64,000 nt of DNA. Origin: Acorus gramineus (lineage: Eukaryota; Streptophyta; Magnoliopsida; Acorales; Acoraceae). The DNA lies in the NCBI GenBank assembly GCA_030737835.1, contig CM060849.1, forward strand, positions 29,439,080 through 29,503,079, in the 5' to 3' direction. Position 1 is the first letter of the stretch. Each line of letters opens with the position of its first letter. The position numbers were made by a program, and so were the translations under genes. Below the pieces are notes generated by a model that saw only the letters and a program-made list of their open reading frames with translations, made no database searches and was not told the DNA's origin. This document shows, piece by piece, positions 1 to 12,647 of this stretch.

Positions 1-96
1 CCTCTTAGCAATCGCAAGTTCACATGGTGCAATTTGAAAGAAAAACCAATATTGTCCAAACTTCACATATGCTTCTTAGACTTCTCATGGGACTGA
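1..96 (+). mobile_element. LINE endonuclease remnant
   Basis: Frame 1 reads PLSNRKFTWCNLKEKPILSK and then KLH..FLDFSWD before a stop at 94-96. The pattern NRKFTW-N-PIL-KL-F-WD is the C-terminal signature of the AP-like endonuclease of plant L1-type LINEs, where the conserved form is close to GR(K/R)FTWxN...L.(K/R)LDRFL.S..W. Only this short piece is recognisable; the first base of the window is already inside it, so the element is truncated by the window edge or by decay. It probably lies in an intron of the repair gene that follows. Confidence 0.55.
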
Positions 97-1472
97 TGCT
101 TATCATTAACCTATTGGCACACACATCTGTAAGTAAATCATCATTACATTTCCTAGATTTCTTCACGTTCAAAATTCTTACAATGACACTGACATAGTCC
201 AGTTTACCTGCCAGAAACATAGAAAAATGGATCTCAAAGACAACCTCAAATGAACTTGTTTTCGTGGAACTTTAGCTTTCCAATATAGTAAACACACAGT
301 CATGAGTTGAACACCACATTTATTTGTCACACTTGAGAGCCTTAGTTTCCTTCATGTTGCAAAATGCTGGCTTCTCACGAAAATCTACGATATTCTATGT
401 CCATGGAGTGCCTTCTTGACACAAAAAACTCCTACTAAGACTGATGCTTATCATTAGGCCATTTTCTCCCCCCAAGTGAACCACTTTAGGACTTCATGGT
501 CGATGGATTTGATGTGCAGGTGGCCCATATGTGCGAAGATTTAAGAGATAATTATAATATAATAGAAGTAAGAGCTGTAAATTTATTTGTATGGTACCTT
601 GAGCAGTTTGTTGGGCTTTATGGTTCACTACGAATGAAAAATTATTCCAAAGAAAAGCCTTGCTATAAAGAGAATACTTGAGCTACTAGTATGTCGGTCA
701 CCTATATGTCAAAGGAAGAGCAGATCTCTATTACTGAATGCTGTTTCAAAAGTTGTTTTGAGTCGCAGCTCTATACTCCTATTTCTGTTGGATCTCAGAT
801 GCCACAATCCTTCTCAGAAATTCTTCTCACTTTTAGTGGATCATCAATTAAATTTGGTGGACACCACCTTTGTCAAACACGCACGCATGTAGTTAAAGAA
901 TAACATATTTCTTGTTTTTCATATTATGAAATTTATAGAAAGTAATTCACGTTATTGATGTATGCGTTGAGGTTATAAGAACCTTATAACAAGAGCATTT
1001 AAAATCATCAATTAAAGGGAAATTCATTAAAAGGCCAATTAAAGTGAAATCCAATCTCCACTTTTATGGTTACAGTGGATTATTATCTATATAAGTCTAA
1101 CAACACTTGTAATCACTTGATGATTGTTGTTTCTACACATCTATTGCTTGAACATTTCCCTTTTTCTAAGACAAACTATCACAACAACTTTTTTCTTGTA
1201 ATTTCCAGCATTAAACTTTCTTAGCGTCGGTTATTTTAGAAATTCCAATATATTCAACATACATCCTTCAATGCACATATGGGTAATTAAGGTGGTATTT
1301 TCCGAAGCCAACTAGTTATCTTTTAACAATATTTTCTGTCTATTTTTTTATGTCCATGCGAGATTAGGCTACACATCTTGAGCTTTTTTCTTGTATTGTG
1401 CATAGATTGCTTGTTTGCGAATAATTTATGATGTGTATTCCAATTGCTCATTCCACTTTTTTTCAATTGTAG
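97..1472. other. Intron or upstream sequence of the GMI1-like gene, with repeat debris
   Basis: No exon could be identified here. The motif GACTGATGCTTATCATTA occurs at 91-108 and again near 440-457, which suggests old repeat fragments. The stretch from about 956 to 1259 resembles a solo LTR: it starts with TG, has a TATATAAG-like box near 1090-1098 and ends in TTCAACA, but I found no target-site duplication. The exon before 1473 must end in phase 2 and is probably to the left of the window or hidden here. Confidence 0.4.
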
Positions 1473-4400
1473 GGTTGGTTCAAGTCTATCATGTCTTCGT
1501 ATTGCATGTTATGATGTGTATTCCAATCGCATACCATTTTCAAGTACTCAAGCTACTATCAATATAGAAGTGGAAGGGAAGACGATTGCGCATGTTGAAC
1601 AAATGGAAAAGAGACTTTCTCCTGATAAATTGGCCTTCGAATTTAAGGTCTGATCTTCATACTCATGTATAAAGGGACCATTGCTCATGCTGACAGGAAG
1701 AAGTCCTGGGATTGAGTGTGGGGCTAAGCAGCCACTTTGTTAAAATAAATATCAAAAGTTGATCATATTTAGACTCTACCTTCTCGGCACCGCACTATAT
1801 ACGGGACCGCTCTTAGTGATGGCCTTTTTAATTTCATACTTATTTATCATATTATTGTTTTTATAAGGCAATGACTTACATTTTTGTATATAATTGTATC
1901 TTGGTGGAATTACAGGATATTATGGTCAAAACTAGTCAGCTAGACATGATAAGGCCGAATTACAGGGGTACCTTGACAATTAGCTCAAGGGATAAAAGAC
2001 TGAGTGCTACAGTTCCTTGTCAAGGTAGTTCCTTGTTAATTTTGCAAAGTTTTCATGTTGTCAGAGTAGCATAATGAGCCTTTTTTTGGTTAGCCCAATA
2101 TGAATCCATGTAGATGTTGAACAAATCTCTTTCCCCAAGTCACATTTGTGCATGCCATGCTTATTTCGTTTGTATCTTGTATCAGTCTTTCCAGGAACTT
2201 TATGTACTGTGAGGATGCATCCATTGAGTTGCTTTTTGATACCAGGGGATGTGATTGATGAACTCATATTAGAGGTAGAGTGGTCATTTATAATGTTATA
2301 GGTGGAAAATGGATATGTTGAATGTGCTTCTTATTCAACTGTTTTTTTTATTCAAGTTTTAACATGCATATAGCCTTTCATTTGTGAGGATAATTTTTGT
2401 TCCTGTAAGATTTGGAGGGGCTTCAGTTTTTGTTCTGTTTGTCAAAAAAGATTTTGCAAAATATGTTAAGACCTTCCAGATGTCTCAGTTGCCAACTCTT
2501 CCAAAAAGAATATAACAAGCATACATCATGTATTCCTTTCAAAAAAGCATATTTCATCTATAAAACAAAAGCATGATTTACTATTTATACTTATAAGAAA
2601 TAGTCTCCATTTAATACCTGGATAAAGAGAGCTTTGCACGCATTCATTAAAAGCAATAGTAATATGTTCTATTTATTACTTGATCTATAGCTTCGTAATC
2701 AACTGTTGGACCAATATATCTGAAATATAAATTTGGTTAATGTTTGATTTCTTCAAAAAGTTTCAAGAATTGTGGGGATAATTTGTCAAAACTTTGGGCA
2801 TTCATTCATGATAATCATTTTTCTGGATCTCCAGTTTTATGTTTATGTTCTGCTGCATTTGTGGTAGATATAGCTGTACTGTCCGTGAATGCCTAGTGCT
2901 ATTAAAAAGAACTTATGCCTCATGCCATAAAGCTTGAAATTACATTTTGATTTACCAAAGGAACTGAGTACATGGAGGTATATGCTTCCTCTGGTCAGCC
3001 CTTGGGAAACTTATCATTTGCGCTTTTATTCTGTTAAGCTTTTTCATGTGTTCCCACTTTTAAATCAGGATACTGAATCTCACTATTGAAAAGTGCAGCA
3101 AAATACTAATTTTCCCAAAGAAAGGTTTCTAAGAATAGTAATGAGTCCATAGTGTTTGAAATTGACTCCTAATCCTTTTTGATAGAAGATAATTTCAATT
3201 ATGTAAGTTTTGTAGTGTCATATATGAGTTTCTGTTTCCCGCTTCTTCTTATTCATCTTTTTTTTTTTTTTTTTGGGGGGGGGGGGGTGTCATATATGAT
3301 GGAAAAGCTCTAAATAAACTTCTATGGTTTCTATTATTTCTTTGCTAAAGTCTGTAGTCCCATGACTCTTAATAAAATAAAATCATGGCACTTTATTCTG
3401 GAAATCTGTTTCAACTTCTAGATTGTCTCGATGCTTCAATTTAGGTGTGAACCTTATTAGACTGTGGATTTCCTTTGGCTGGATTGTAAGGGAATAGTTA
3501 TGTGCATATGCCACTGTTTCACTCCATATGATAGATCCATTTTCTTTTTTCAATGAATTACTTGACATCGTATATAGTTACATCATTATGGCATATTTAA
3601 TGTTTATTAATATGATTGTAGTTGTGTTGACTCTTTTTAATCTGCTGTTTTTCTTCTAGATGTTTGACTCGTGTAATAATCATGTAGAAGAAGGGGAGGA
3701 AGTTTCCTTGAAGCTGGAAGGGTTTCATTTATTAGATCAGATTGGCTCAACACGCAAGGTAGGATTTCTTGTGACTCCATAACTACAGAATATAGAAATA
3801 TTTATGATCTCTCATTTTGTGTTTATATGTGGATGATATGAAATACCTATCTAAAGATCCAGATTTAGTGTTGAAAGGAGGATTGCTACAATCACATCTG
3901 AAAATGCGGCCTGGCCTTGGTTTCATGTAAGAATGCAAAGTCTAGGAATACCAGGGAATTTATATAGATAGAAACAGATTGCATAATGTAGCTATGAATG
4001 AGATTAAATATTTTTTAGTTTGTATATTGATTTACACCTTTTTTCTTCTTTTCAGTGACATATTTCTTTGATGCATTTTGCAAGATTAAGGAATTGTAAA
4101 GTAGGTTATTTCTAGGATAAATTTAAATGTCTGGTACATGCTCATGCATTCTATTTCATAGTTGACATTTTATATTTCTTTGGTATTTTCTCCTGAGTAG
4201 GTGGACAGGCATGGTCTGGTGAATCTTAGTGGCCTTCTGAGGGTCGAGGCTGGTTATGGTGCTAAAGGTTGTCCTCCCAATACTTTTTTTTCCATTCATG
4301 CATTCATTTGGAAAAAAAATCAGTTTCATGTCTAGATTGGGCAGCACTAATCTCCTTTTATAGAGGATTTCTCTTTTGTGAGTTCAATGATGTTTTGTAT

Positions 4401-7400
4401 TTGCATTTCCTCCATTCTGTCCCCAAATTTTTTATTCTTTCTTTTTTGTATTTAGACAAGCCACAAATGTGGATTCATGAATAATTTAGCCAAGGGAAAA
4501 TAAAAAACCAATAAAATGCAGAAAACCTATCGAAAGCTCAGGAAGAATAACAAAAATAAAATTTAAATTAATTTGTATACATTATATGTTGATTACCCAG
4601 TAGGCTAAAAATCGATATTGGTTATTTATGCCGGTTGATCTGGACTGTTTAAATTGATATGATAGATACACTTAAAAACACGGAGAATAAAATTTGAATG
4701 AGAATTTTGGGGGTTAAATTGGTTACACTTCTCCTTGTTTCAAGCATAATTGTTCAAGTTGATCTGAAAATCTATATAACCGAATACATGTAACTTGTTT
4801 TGAGTGTAACCATTAACATAGCGATGACCCAATAGGTTGATATGCTGAACGTAAACTTACCTAGCATTGGACATGTCCTCAAACTCAGACAGAAATCCTT
4901 GTCCAAAGATCAATTTCAGTCAGAACGGATTAAATTATTCATGTTTTCCTTTGTATACACAGCGGAACTCTCCATTTATACTGCGGAGAAAATGGTTTTC
5001 AAAGAAGAATTTCAAACTGCAGAAAGAGAGCTGAAAGTTGTGTCTGGGGTAAGCTTAACTGCTGCTTCTCTTTCTTCTTTTTTCCTGCTTGTGTGGAGAG
5101 TTCTCTTGTTGAAATGTGTACAGTTAATTTGTTGATGTCGTTTCTTTATTCTCTCTGTTTTCAGGTGCCCAATTGTTGTGTTGCTGGCTCTTCATTGTGT
5201 GATATTGTTTTTGAAGTTATAGATCCTGAAGGTGTAGTTGATCAAAATATTCATGGTCAACATAACACACTTAAACTATCATCCGAAACGTTGATATTAA
5301 GTGATACAGTTCAATATTCATTTTGTGAGGGGAGGTGCATTGTTCCCTCTATTCCAGTTCCTCAAGAACCAGGGATCTTCCGATTGGTCGCATATCATAC
5401 TCATCACCCCGAGCTTAAGACAAGTTTTGAGGTTGCATTTATGTCTATCCGTCTATGTAAATGCTTTCTATCAACTTCTTAATCATTCTATTGTGCAGAT
5501 TTCTGTTTTGCGGGCTCCTAAAATGGAGTTGGTCAGTATACCAGAGCCAGTTGAGACCTTTTACTCACCATCTTCCAGCAACAAGGATAGACTTTTCCAA
5601 GATTCTTCTCCTTGTGTACCTGATCACATGTACAACTGGTTCAAGATTATTTTAAATAATAATCTGAAGGTAATGAAGTATGAGTATATTCGTTGTACAA
5701 AAAGTATTATCCTCTCTTGCGACGGGAGTTTGATTTTCTTGATAATGATTTAGTTGCAAATAAAGTATACATTCATAAATCATAACTTTGTTAGATGATG
5801 TACATTTTGGTGCATCTGAACAGGATCAATTACTCAATATTTAAACCTATTTTCATCAGAAAATTTTACTTCGACTGATCGTCCAATTGCTTTTGAATCA
5901 TGTACTTTGCTTTATGGTTTTGCTCTGAGATGCCAACGACCATCATGCAAACCTCAAATATTAACATCAGTCTTGCATCAATCTTTCAGCACCCTCATTT
6001 TTTTTTTTCTCCTTATGCTGTCTTAAGCATAAAAATGTTAACAAATACATATATATTCTCTCATTTTGAGGCTTTCAAATTTCTTTTAGTTTATTACAAT
6101 CAAGTAAATTTTTATTTTTATTACAGTTTATTTGTGTTGCTAGTTTCATCGTCAAGTAGCTTAGTTATGGTTTCATAACAATAACTCTAGTCATTGTGCG
6201 ATGCATGCTTTCTCAGAGACTTGAAGATGATCTTTTACAAGTTGGATTACAGATCCAAGAACATGAAGACAGATTGTCAATGCTCAACAATCATAAAGAA
6301 TCTACACGGAAAGAAATATTTGATTTGCGAGGTCTGGAAACTTCAGTAACTTTTTTCAAATTGTTTTGTTTTATTTGAGATATTAAATATGCGCTTCCAT
6401 AATCCAAACCCTCCCATACACACATACTAATTTCTTTTTATTCCATTCATCAAACAAATTATGGTCATGGTCAAGAAAGTTGCTCTTTTACCTTACATTA
6501 TCTGAGCTTTGGGGTTGAAGGTTATGTTGTTTGGCTAAGGATGGGGGTTTTTTAAATTCCAAGGAAGCAGTTGGTACCTGATCCAACTGTACAAGTCTTC
6601 CCTTTAAGCAGATAAAGTCATCTGCTTCATAAAATGCGCTTGCGGTCTTATCCACAATAAATAATTTGGGAGCACTAGGTCTCTGTGTATCTTTTTATGC
6701 ATGTCATTTTAAATATAAAAAAACAGCATTCATCAGATGAACTTATTCCTCATCTTCACATATATCCTTTTAATTCTTTTTTCTATCCCTCATTTATTTA
6801 TTCTCGTCTGTTTTCCTTCATCTTTCTGCAACATGATCTGGCTAAATTTAAAGGCCAGAGCTCCTTTCATGAGCCCGGACATGACTTTATAAACTCTTAT
6901 CTTACCCTTATGTGCTATTTATCCTACCCATATGCAATCTCTATGTCTGTCAACATATCAACCTTCACTATCCTTTATTCAGTAATTCATAACTGAAGCT
7001 CTCTTGTCTTTTTTTATTTATTTTTGAAACAAGGTAGAAATTGCTACCATCTCTTCTATTGCTAAAATGGTTCTTGGTAACCAAAAAAATATAACCTCTA
7101 TCATGCTGGATTCATCTCTTTCTACTCCATCTATAATTTTTTCAGTCAATTTTTTTATAAACTTCAAACCTTTGGAATCTCATAGTCCTATTTTCCCCTT
7201 CTCTTTATTCTATAATTTTCTCTGATTTCTATATCTTCATGTAAAATTAGATTTACTGAATAAAAAATGTGCATTTATAAATTGGGATTTTAATTTTACT
7301 GATAATCCCCGTGAATTAATTAAATTCAGTTCATGTATGCTTTTTCAACCTTGTTTCTTTTTAGTTTCAAGAAGGTTCTTAAAATTCTATTTCTCTACCC

Positions 7401-9843
7401 TGTTTGTAAGTGTAGGTCACATTGTATCAAATTATTGAATGTGTAAGCACAATCATTTTCAAGCACATTGTTCAGCTCAGAATGCCATAATTACCTTAAT
7501 GTAATCATCTATTGTCTTTTAATTGCATGTTTTAACTATGGCTTTCTTGTAAGTTTCACCGGCAACCTGCTTCATTGGTTATTTTATAATTTTCTTTCAC
7601 CATATGGAAATGGTATTATTTCTGTAATTTTACAAGATGTCGGAGGCATCCTGTGCCAAGTTCAGTAACACTACTCAAGCTAAAATTTTGCTGCACTTCC
7701 AGCTCGCATTGAACCTCAGTCGCTAAACCAAATCAACCATTTGACAAATGCAAAACATCAAATAGAGAAACAAATAGAGGAAAAGGTTGGTACTGCTGCT
7801 GCTGTTTTTGCCAATCTTTCAAAATCTATTCAGATTCAAGAACCACAAAAATACTTTATGCAAGATGTTCTTGGCCTTGTGGCTCTGCTTGGAACAGTTG
7901 ATGATGACAGGGTCAGCAGGTAAATTCTCCTGGTATCGTTTATGTTCTTTGGAGCATTTCTTCTTTCCACCACTTTCCCTAATTACTTGAGTCTTCCAAT
8001 CTGAAGGATACTTGGAGATTATTTGGGTGAGGATTATATGCTTGCTGTTGTTTGCATGTCCTCTAAAACTGCAAGTGCTCTTGAAAGATATAGCGAAGAT
8101 GGGAATATATATTATGAATCTCCTCTTCATGAAGCTGCTGCAGCTTTGGGGATGACGATCAAGAGGCGTTGTCCTGTCATATTTCTTGATGACATAAGGT
8201 ACTATTGAGGTCCACTAAATCCTGGAAATTACACCACATTGAAAGTTTTGTTTCTACAAATGCATTGGTTTCATGGGCAGAGTTGTATTCCAAAATTTGT
8301 CAAGAAATCAACAAGTCAGAACAAGAAATAATCATATTGGCACCAAATATGCCCTATTTGCAAACAGTGGTTCTGCCTAATTGTTTTTCAGCCCCAAATT
8401 AGATTACAAGTTTTTTTTAAAAATCTTTAATGATGAAATATTTGAATTTTTTAGTTGAATCCATCTATATTTTGTGGCAGGCCATACACAGGTAGACTTG
8501 AAGATAGTAATCAATCAAGATGGCTAGCCTTGCCTCATCCATGCTTGCCTTGTGGGAAGCCCCCACCCGGATTCATAGGATATGCAGTTAATATGATCAA
8601 TCTTGACGTTCATCACTTGAATACAAGAACGGCAGCAGGTCATGGGCTCCGAGAAACCTTATATTATCGTCTTTTTGGTGACCTCCAAGTTTACGAAACC
8701 AGGGCACATATGAAAGAGGCCGATGCATGTATAAAGCAGCATGGGGCAGTCTCTTTGGATGGTGGAATCAAGAGAGGAAACGGTATTATTTTCCTTGGTG
8801 GCTGGTGAGTGATGCTTTCTTTTATTGTACCTTCTTTTGCATGAATTTGATTTATGTGCAGATGTCATGCCTTGATTTTTATTGACTTGCATTTGATCTC
8901 AGAATAGGTAATTTCTAGCTGACAAATTGCTGTCGTGGATTTAGTTATGTCATGTGTAAATGTTTGAATTTACTAATTATTAAAATTTACATACATGCTC
9001 TCATGTAATGATTGATCGTGTTTTGAGTTTTTGGTCTGCATTTTTTAATGCTTTCTTTCATTGTCCTGGATTCCTACTCTTGGAATAGTTCACATAATTT
9101 CCCGTACAGGATTTCTTGCTTGGTGAAATGATTTAAAATTAACTACCATACGAAATTCTCTATAAATATAACAGAGAAGAGTAGGATTCATTGATGGGAA
9201 AGAACTGTGTGTTATGCAACAACGACGTTAATCCGCAGAACATTTGATGGTTGGGATGCCTGTATAGCCAAGATATGTGGGGTGATCATATTTTGCATGG
9301 TATGTATATTATGTGATGCAATTCTGATGGTGTGGGATTGCTTCTTCAAAACCAAGAACACAAGGATAAGAACACAAGGGGAAAATTAATACAGCAAATC
9401 CTACACAATTTATTGGAGCATGACTAATGAGGAGAGAACATACTCCCAGTTGGCATTTTTCATCTGCTCATTTTTGACCAAGCAAAAATGCAAAAAACAA
9501 GAGCTAGACTTGCATAATCCATCATTAGTAATTTGTTATTCTTTTTCTAATTAAATTGTCTTGATTCGAATTGTGCAGTGAAACAGGAGTGAGATTCCCA
9601 GTCTTTGGACCGCACACTCGAACAATTCTCTCACAGTGTACTTTAGAGGTTATGAAGCAGATTGAGAATAAAAAATCTGAGATGGAAGCAATTGAAGCGG
9701 AGCTTGACAAAGAAACGGAAGCGCATGTGAGAGTAATGATGAAGTTCAGGAGGAAGAAACAGAGGTTAGAGGAGTCGCTTGAAGAAATGAAACCATTGTG
9801 CAACGGGCAACTGTCAGAGTACAACACAAGCCCAAAGTCATAG
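1473..9843 (+). CDS. GMI1: GMI1-like SMC-hinge DNA-repair protein (C-terminal part)
   Basis: Thirteen exons are placed at 1473-1647, 1916-2024, 2186-2274, 3660-3758, 4201-4267, 4963-5048, 5165-5431, 5499-5669, 6217-6331, 7703-7919, 8007-8198, 8481-8804 and 9579-9843. All introns are GT-AG and the codon phase is continuous through every junction, giving about 724 C-terminal residues. The product matches GMI1 (gamma-irradiation and mitomycin C induced 1), an SMC-like protein that in Arabidopsis has an N-terminal GHKL-type ATPase and acts in somatic homologous recombination. Visible here are the middle beta-rich region (VPNCCVAGS, CIVPSIPVPQEPGIFRL), a coiled coil (exon 9), and the SMC hinge from exons 10-12 (DVLGLVALLGTV, YLGEDYMLAVVC, GFIGYAVNMINLD, TRTAAGHGLRETL). 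A charged coiled-coil tail in the last exon ends at TAG/TGA-flanked 9841-9843. The ATPase part is outside the window. DMS3 is the closest alternative family, but it is much shorter and lacks the middle region. Confidence 0.88.
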
Positions 9844-10313
9844 ACGTCCTCAGCAGCTCACCTGCTGTACTTACTGTAAGTAATTTTTGTGTCCTTGTAA
9901 ATGTGTTCGGTGCCTCAATATCGAAAGATATAATGTACATGGAATGGTTGGTAGGGCCTATGTTGTGGGTGGAGGCCCCAGTCAGTGATATATTCTGGTA
10001 TACCTATACATTTTGAAACCACAGGAGAGCTTTAGTGTTCTGGAAAATTGATATTTATATGATGTGGCTCATATGATAACTTATGGAGAATAAACTCTGC
10101 AGAAGTGAAACTTTGTTATACTGTTCTTATTGCTTCAGGCGTAACTATGCTGTTATCACTGATTTGCAGTCTGTCACTCAATGGTGTTCCTTGTTATGCA
10201 TGTCTATTTTGGATGACCATTGCAATAAAAGTTTTGCAAGTGTCCTTCATGATGGTTTTCAAATGGTTCCTCTTGAAGTTCATTTAATCCAATGGTTATG
10301 ATTTTATATGATA
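9844..10313 (+). other. 3' flank of the GMI1-like gene
   Basis: This stretch holds the probable 3' untranslated region. A GTAAGT-type donor motif just after the stop (near 9877) could start a 3'-UTR intron. Short open frames here have no recognisable similarity and look like chance. Confidence 0.5.
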
Positions 10314-10322
10314 ATTATTTGT

Positions 10323-10634
10323 GAGACCGGATCCAGTCAGGACTGCATCCGATCAATTTGATCAGTACTGATCTAGACACTCCTTTAATCGAACCGCACA
10401 ACGTATAAATTGAACTGCACAATCAATTATTGGGTATATATTTCACTCTCCTATTGGATATTGATGATATTCTGTAATTCATATTTTTTCCAATAGTTGA
10501 TTGAATCGAATAAGAGAGTGAAATATATGTCCAACAATTGATTGTGTAGTTCAATTTATATGTTGTGCAGTTTGATTAAAGATGTGTCCAGTTTCGGTAC
10601 TGATCATATCCAGTCAGGGACTGGATCCGGTCTC
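10323..10634. mobile_element. Fold-back Mutator-type MITE, copy 1
   Basis: The 312-bp element is flanked by a perfect 9-bp duplication ATTATTTGT (10314-10322 and 10635-10643). It begins GAGACCGGATCCAGTC and ends with the exact inverse of those 16 bases. The inverted homology continues with mismatches almost to the centre, so the whole unit can fold into one long hairpin; for example TATATTTCACTCTC near 10437 pairs with GAGAGTGAAATATA near 10513. There is no coding capacity. The 9-bp duplication points to Mutator transposase mobilisation. Confidence 0.88.
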
Positions 10635-10643
10635 ATTATTTGT

Positions 10644-11140
10644 AGGTTCACTTTAATAGGATAGGTGTGATCCTTTATTCGGTAAAGAAAGATCATCTGC
10701 CCATATTGATTAAAACATCAGTAAAATCGTTTATGCAAGGGCTTGGATTTTATTATGTGATTGCAGATCATGATTTACACGATTATGTGTCGTTTTCTTC
10801 ATTTTTCTTTAAGTTGATTTTAGGAAAATGTCAAGGACATTCATTTTTCAGTCAACATGTTCTGAATTTTTTGTTTTAATAGTTATATATATATTTATCA
10901 CATGTTTAGATAACAGAACAGAAGTGGAATGATAATGGATAGTGGAACAAGGGAAAAAAGTTGTTTGGATAACAAGAATATTTCTGTATTTATTTTAAAA
11001 GATGAGGAATAATATGATAACGATATTTTCATATTCCTTTTGGAATTGGGTCATTTCACCGAATTTACATCACTGATATAATGACATTATTTATCTTTTA
11101 TCTATAACTTATCTATGATCAACTAAACAACAAAATTTAA
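10644..11140. other. AT-rich spacer without recognised genes
   Basis: Only short chance frames and AT-rich sequence are seen between the MITE and the duplicated block. Confidence 0.5.
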
Positions 11141-12350
11141 AACTTAAGAATTAATTTCCCCAAGTTTACATATCAAACAACACAAAAAAAAGGTATAATT
11201 AATCCTCTAAAATTCTCAACATAATTTATAGAATTGTTTTTTGGTTAGTGACAAGGATCCTTAACACAATTGAAAAAAATCACTAATGCACAAAATCACC
11301 CGTAACCATATCATTCCTGACGACTCTATTAGTTTTGCTGAAATGCATTTTACAAAAGGAAGAAGTTAGGGGCAGTCCTATCCTTTTTGCAGCCTCCAAC
11401 ATATATTGAATTTTCTTTCATTGCACATATTTAATATCATTTTTTTGAAAAAAAAAAAATATACAAATAAACTAAATGCATACATTTGAACCTAGTATAT
11501 ATACTAACCTAGCCTAGGATATACTAAGTTAACAGAAAGTGAAGGCTACAAAAGAGACCACTGGAATGATTGTGTATCAATATTGGAACCGGATCCAGTT
11601 AGTTCGGTCAATACCGAACGGGACAACGTGCAAATCAAACTGCACCACCTATAAATCAAACTGGACAACTAATTATTGGGTATATATTTCACTTTCTTAT
11701 TGGATTCAATCAGCTATTAGAAAAAATATGAATTCTTAAGTATCATCAGTATCCAATCGGAGAGTAAAATATATACCCAACAATTGATTATGTAATTCGA
11801 TTTATAGGTTGTACAATTTGGTTTGCACATTGTCCAGTTCGGTATTGACCGAACTGATCGGATCCAGTCCTGACAGGAGTGGATCCGGTCTCATCAATGC
11901 TAGCTTGAGAAGATGCACAAATTTAATGTGCGCATAATACATAATCTGTACTCTTTTCACTGGTTTTCTACCACTGACTATCATTATATATCTGCAAACA
12001 AGGGTTTTCAAACCTTAACAAGATTTATCACCACATGCATTCCCTTTATTCCCAAAATAAAAATAAACCTCTCAGAATTTGCTGTTAATTATTAGTATAC
12101 AATGATATCCAAACAAGAAAATGAAAAATGAAATCAAACTGAGTGAACTTCACTAATTTATAGCAAAAATACATCCCTCATGAAATGGGTGGTTTGATTG
12201 ACAAGTGCAGGCATTCTGTGAAGAGAGTAACCAGGATTTTCACCTTTTGAATGTCTTTTGGTCTTGCCTACTTTTGCTGCATAGCAAGATACACAACCAG
12301 TTGGCTTTTATGTGCAACTACATCCCTGACATGAAAATCTCAACGATCAT
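11141..12350. repeat. Segmental duplication, copy 1
   Basis: This block is homologous in direct orientation to 23971-24750. Long matched stretches include AATCCTCTAAAATTCT, the region around CCAAACAAGAAAATGAA, and a block near CATCCCTCATGAAATGG. Copy 1 carries two insertions relative to copy 2: a MITE at 11585-11892 and about 115 bp of AT-rich sequence near 11404-11522 (or the latter was deleted from copy 2). A short frame present on the minus strand of copy 2 is frameshifted in this copy, so no gene is called. Confidence 0.85.
11585..11892. mobile_element. Fold-back Mutator-type MITE, copy 2
   Basis: This 308-bp relative of the element at 10323 starts GGAACCGGATCCAG and ends CTGGATCCGGTCTC-like; both share the inner TATTGGGTATATATTTCAC motif and its inverse. 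The flanks are ATCAATATT (11576-11584) and ATCAATGCT (11893-11901), a 9-bp duplication with two changes. The paralogous block near 24290 has an uninterrupted ATCAATGCT at the matching position, which proves the insertion boundary. Confidence 0.9.
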
Positions 12351-12431
12351 TATCATCATGTAATAATATCTGTATATCCCACAAGGATCCACCTGTGAAA
12401 GAAAAAAAAAAAAAAAAAAGAGTTATTCTAC

Positions 12432-12647
12432 TGAGGCTCTGTTTGGAACCTCAGTACATGTGGGGTGGATTTTATAATTCAAAAGCCAAAGGTAGATCAA
12501 AACGTATTCCGGCGTTTCACGTTTCAATCTTAATATGTGCATTTTCTTGGTTAAATTTGAGAGTTTTAAGATAACTAAGCTTTTGAAAAGCATATTGGAT
12601 TTTCAGAAAATTGGCATTTGGATCTCGGACCCAAATGGGACCTAAAG
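12432..12647. mobile_element. Possible small MITE with GTTTGG-type ends
   Basis: The sequence near 12433 (GAGGCTCTGTTTGGAACCTC) has an imperfect inverse near 12625-12646 (CTCGGACCCAAATGGGACCT). This kind of end is common among PIF/Harbinger and hAT MITEs. I could not find a clean target duplication. Confidence 0.4.

Noticed and set aside
496..903. Short plus-strand frames before the GMI1 exons
   Set aside because: They do not resemble GMI1 or any other protein I recognise and have no fitting splice sites in the required phase.
956..1259. Possible solo LTR upstream of the GMI1 exons
   Set aside because: Only the TATA-like box and TG/CA ends support it and no target duplication was found, so it is mentioned only within the flanking-region entry.
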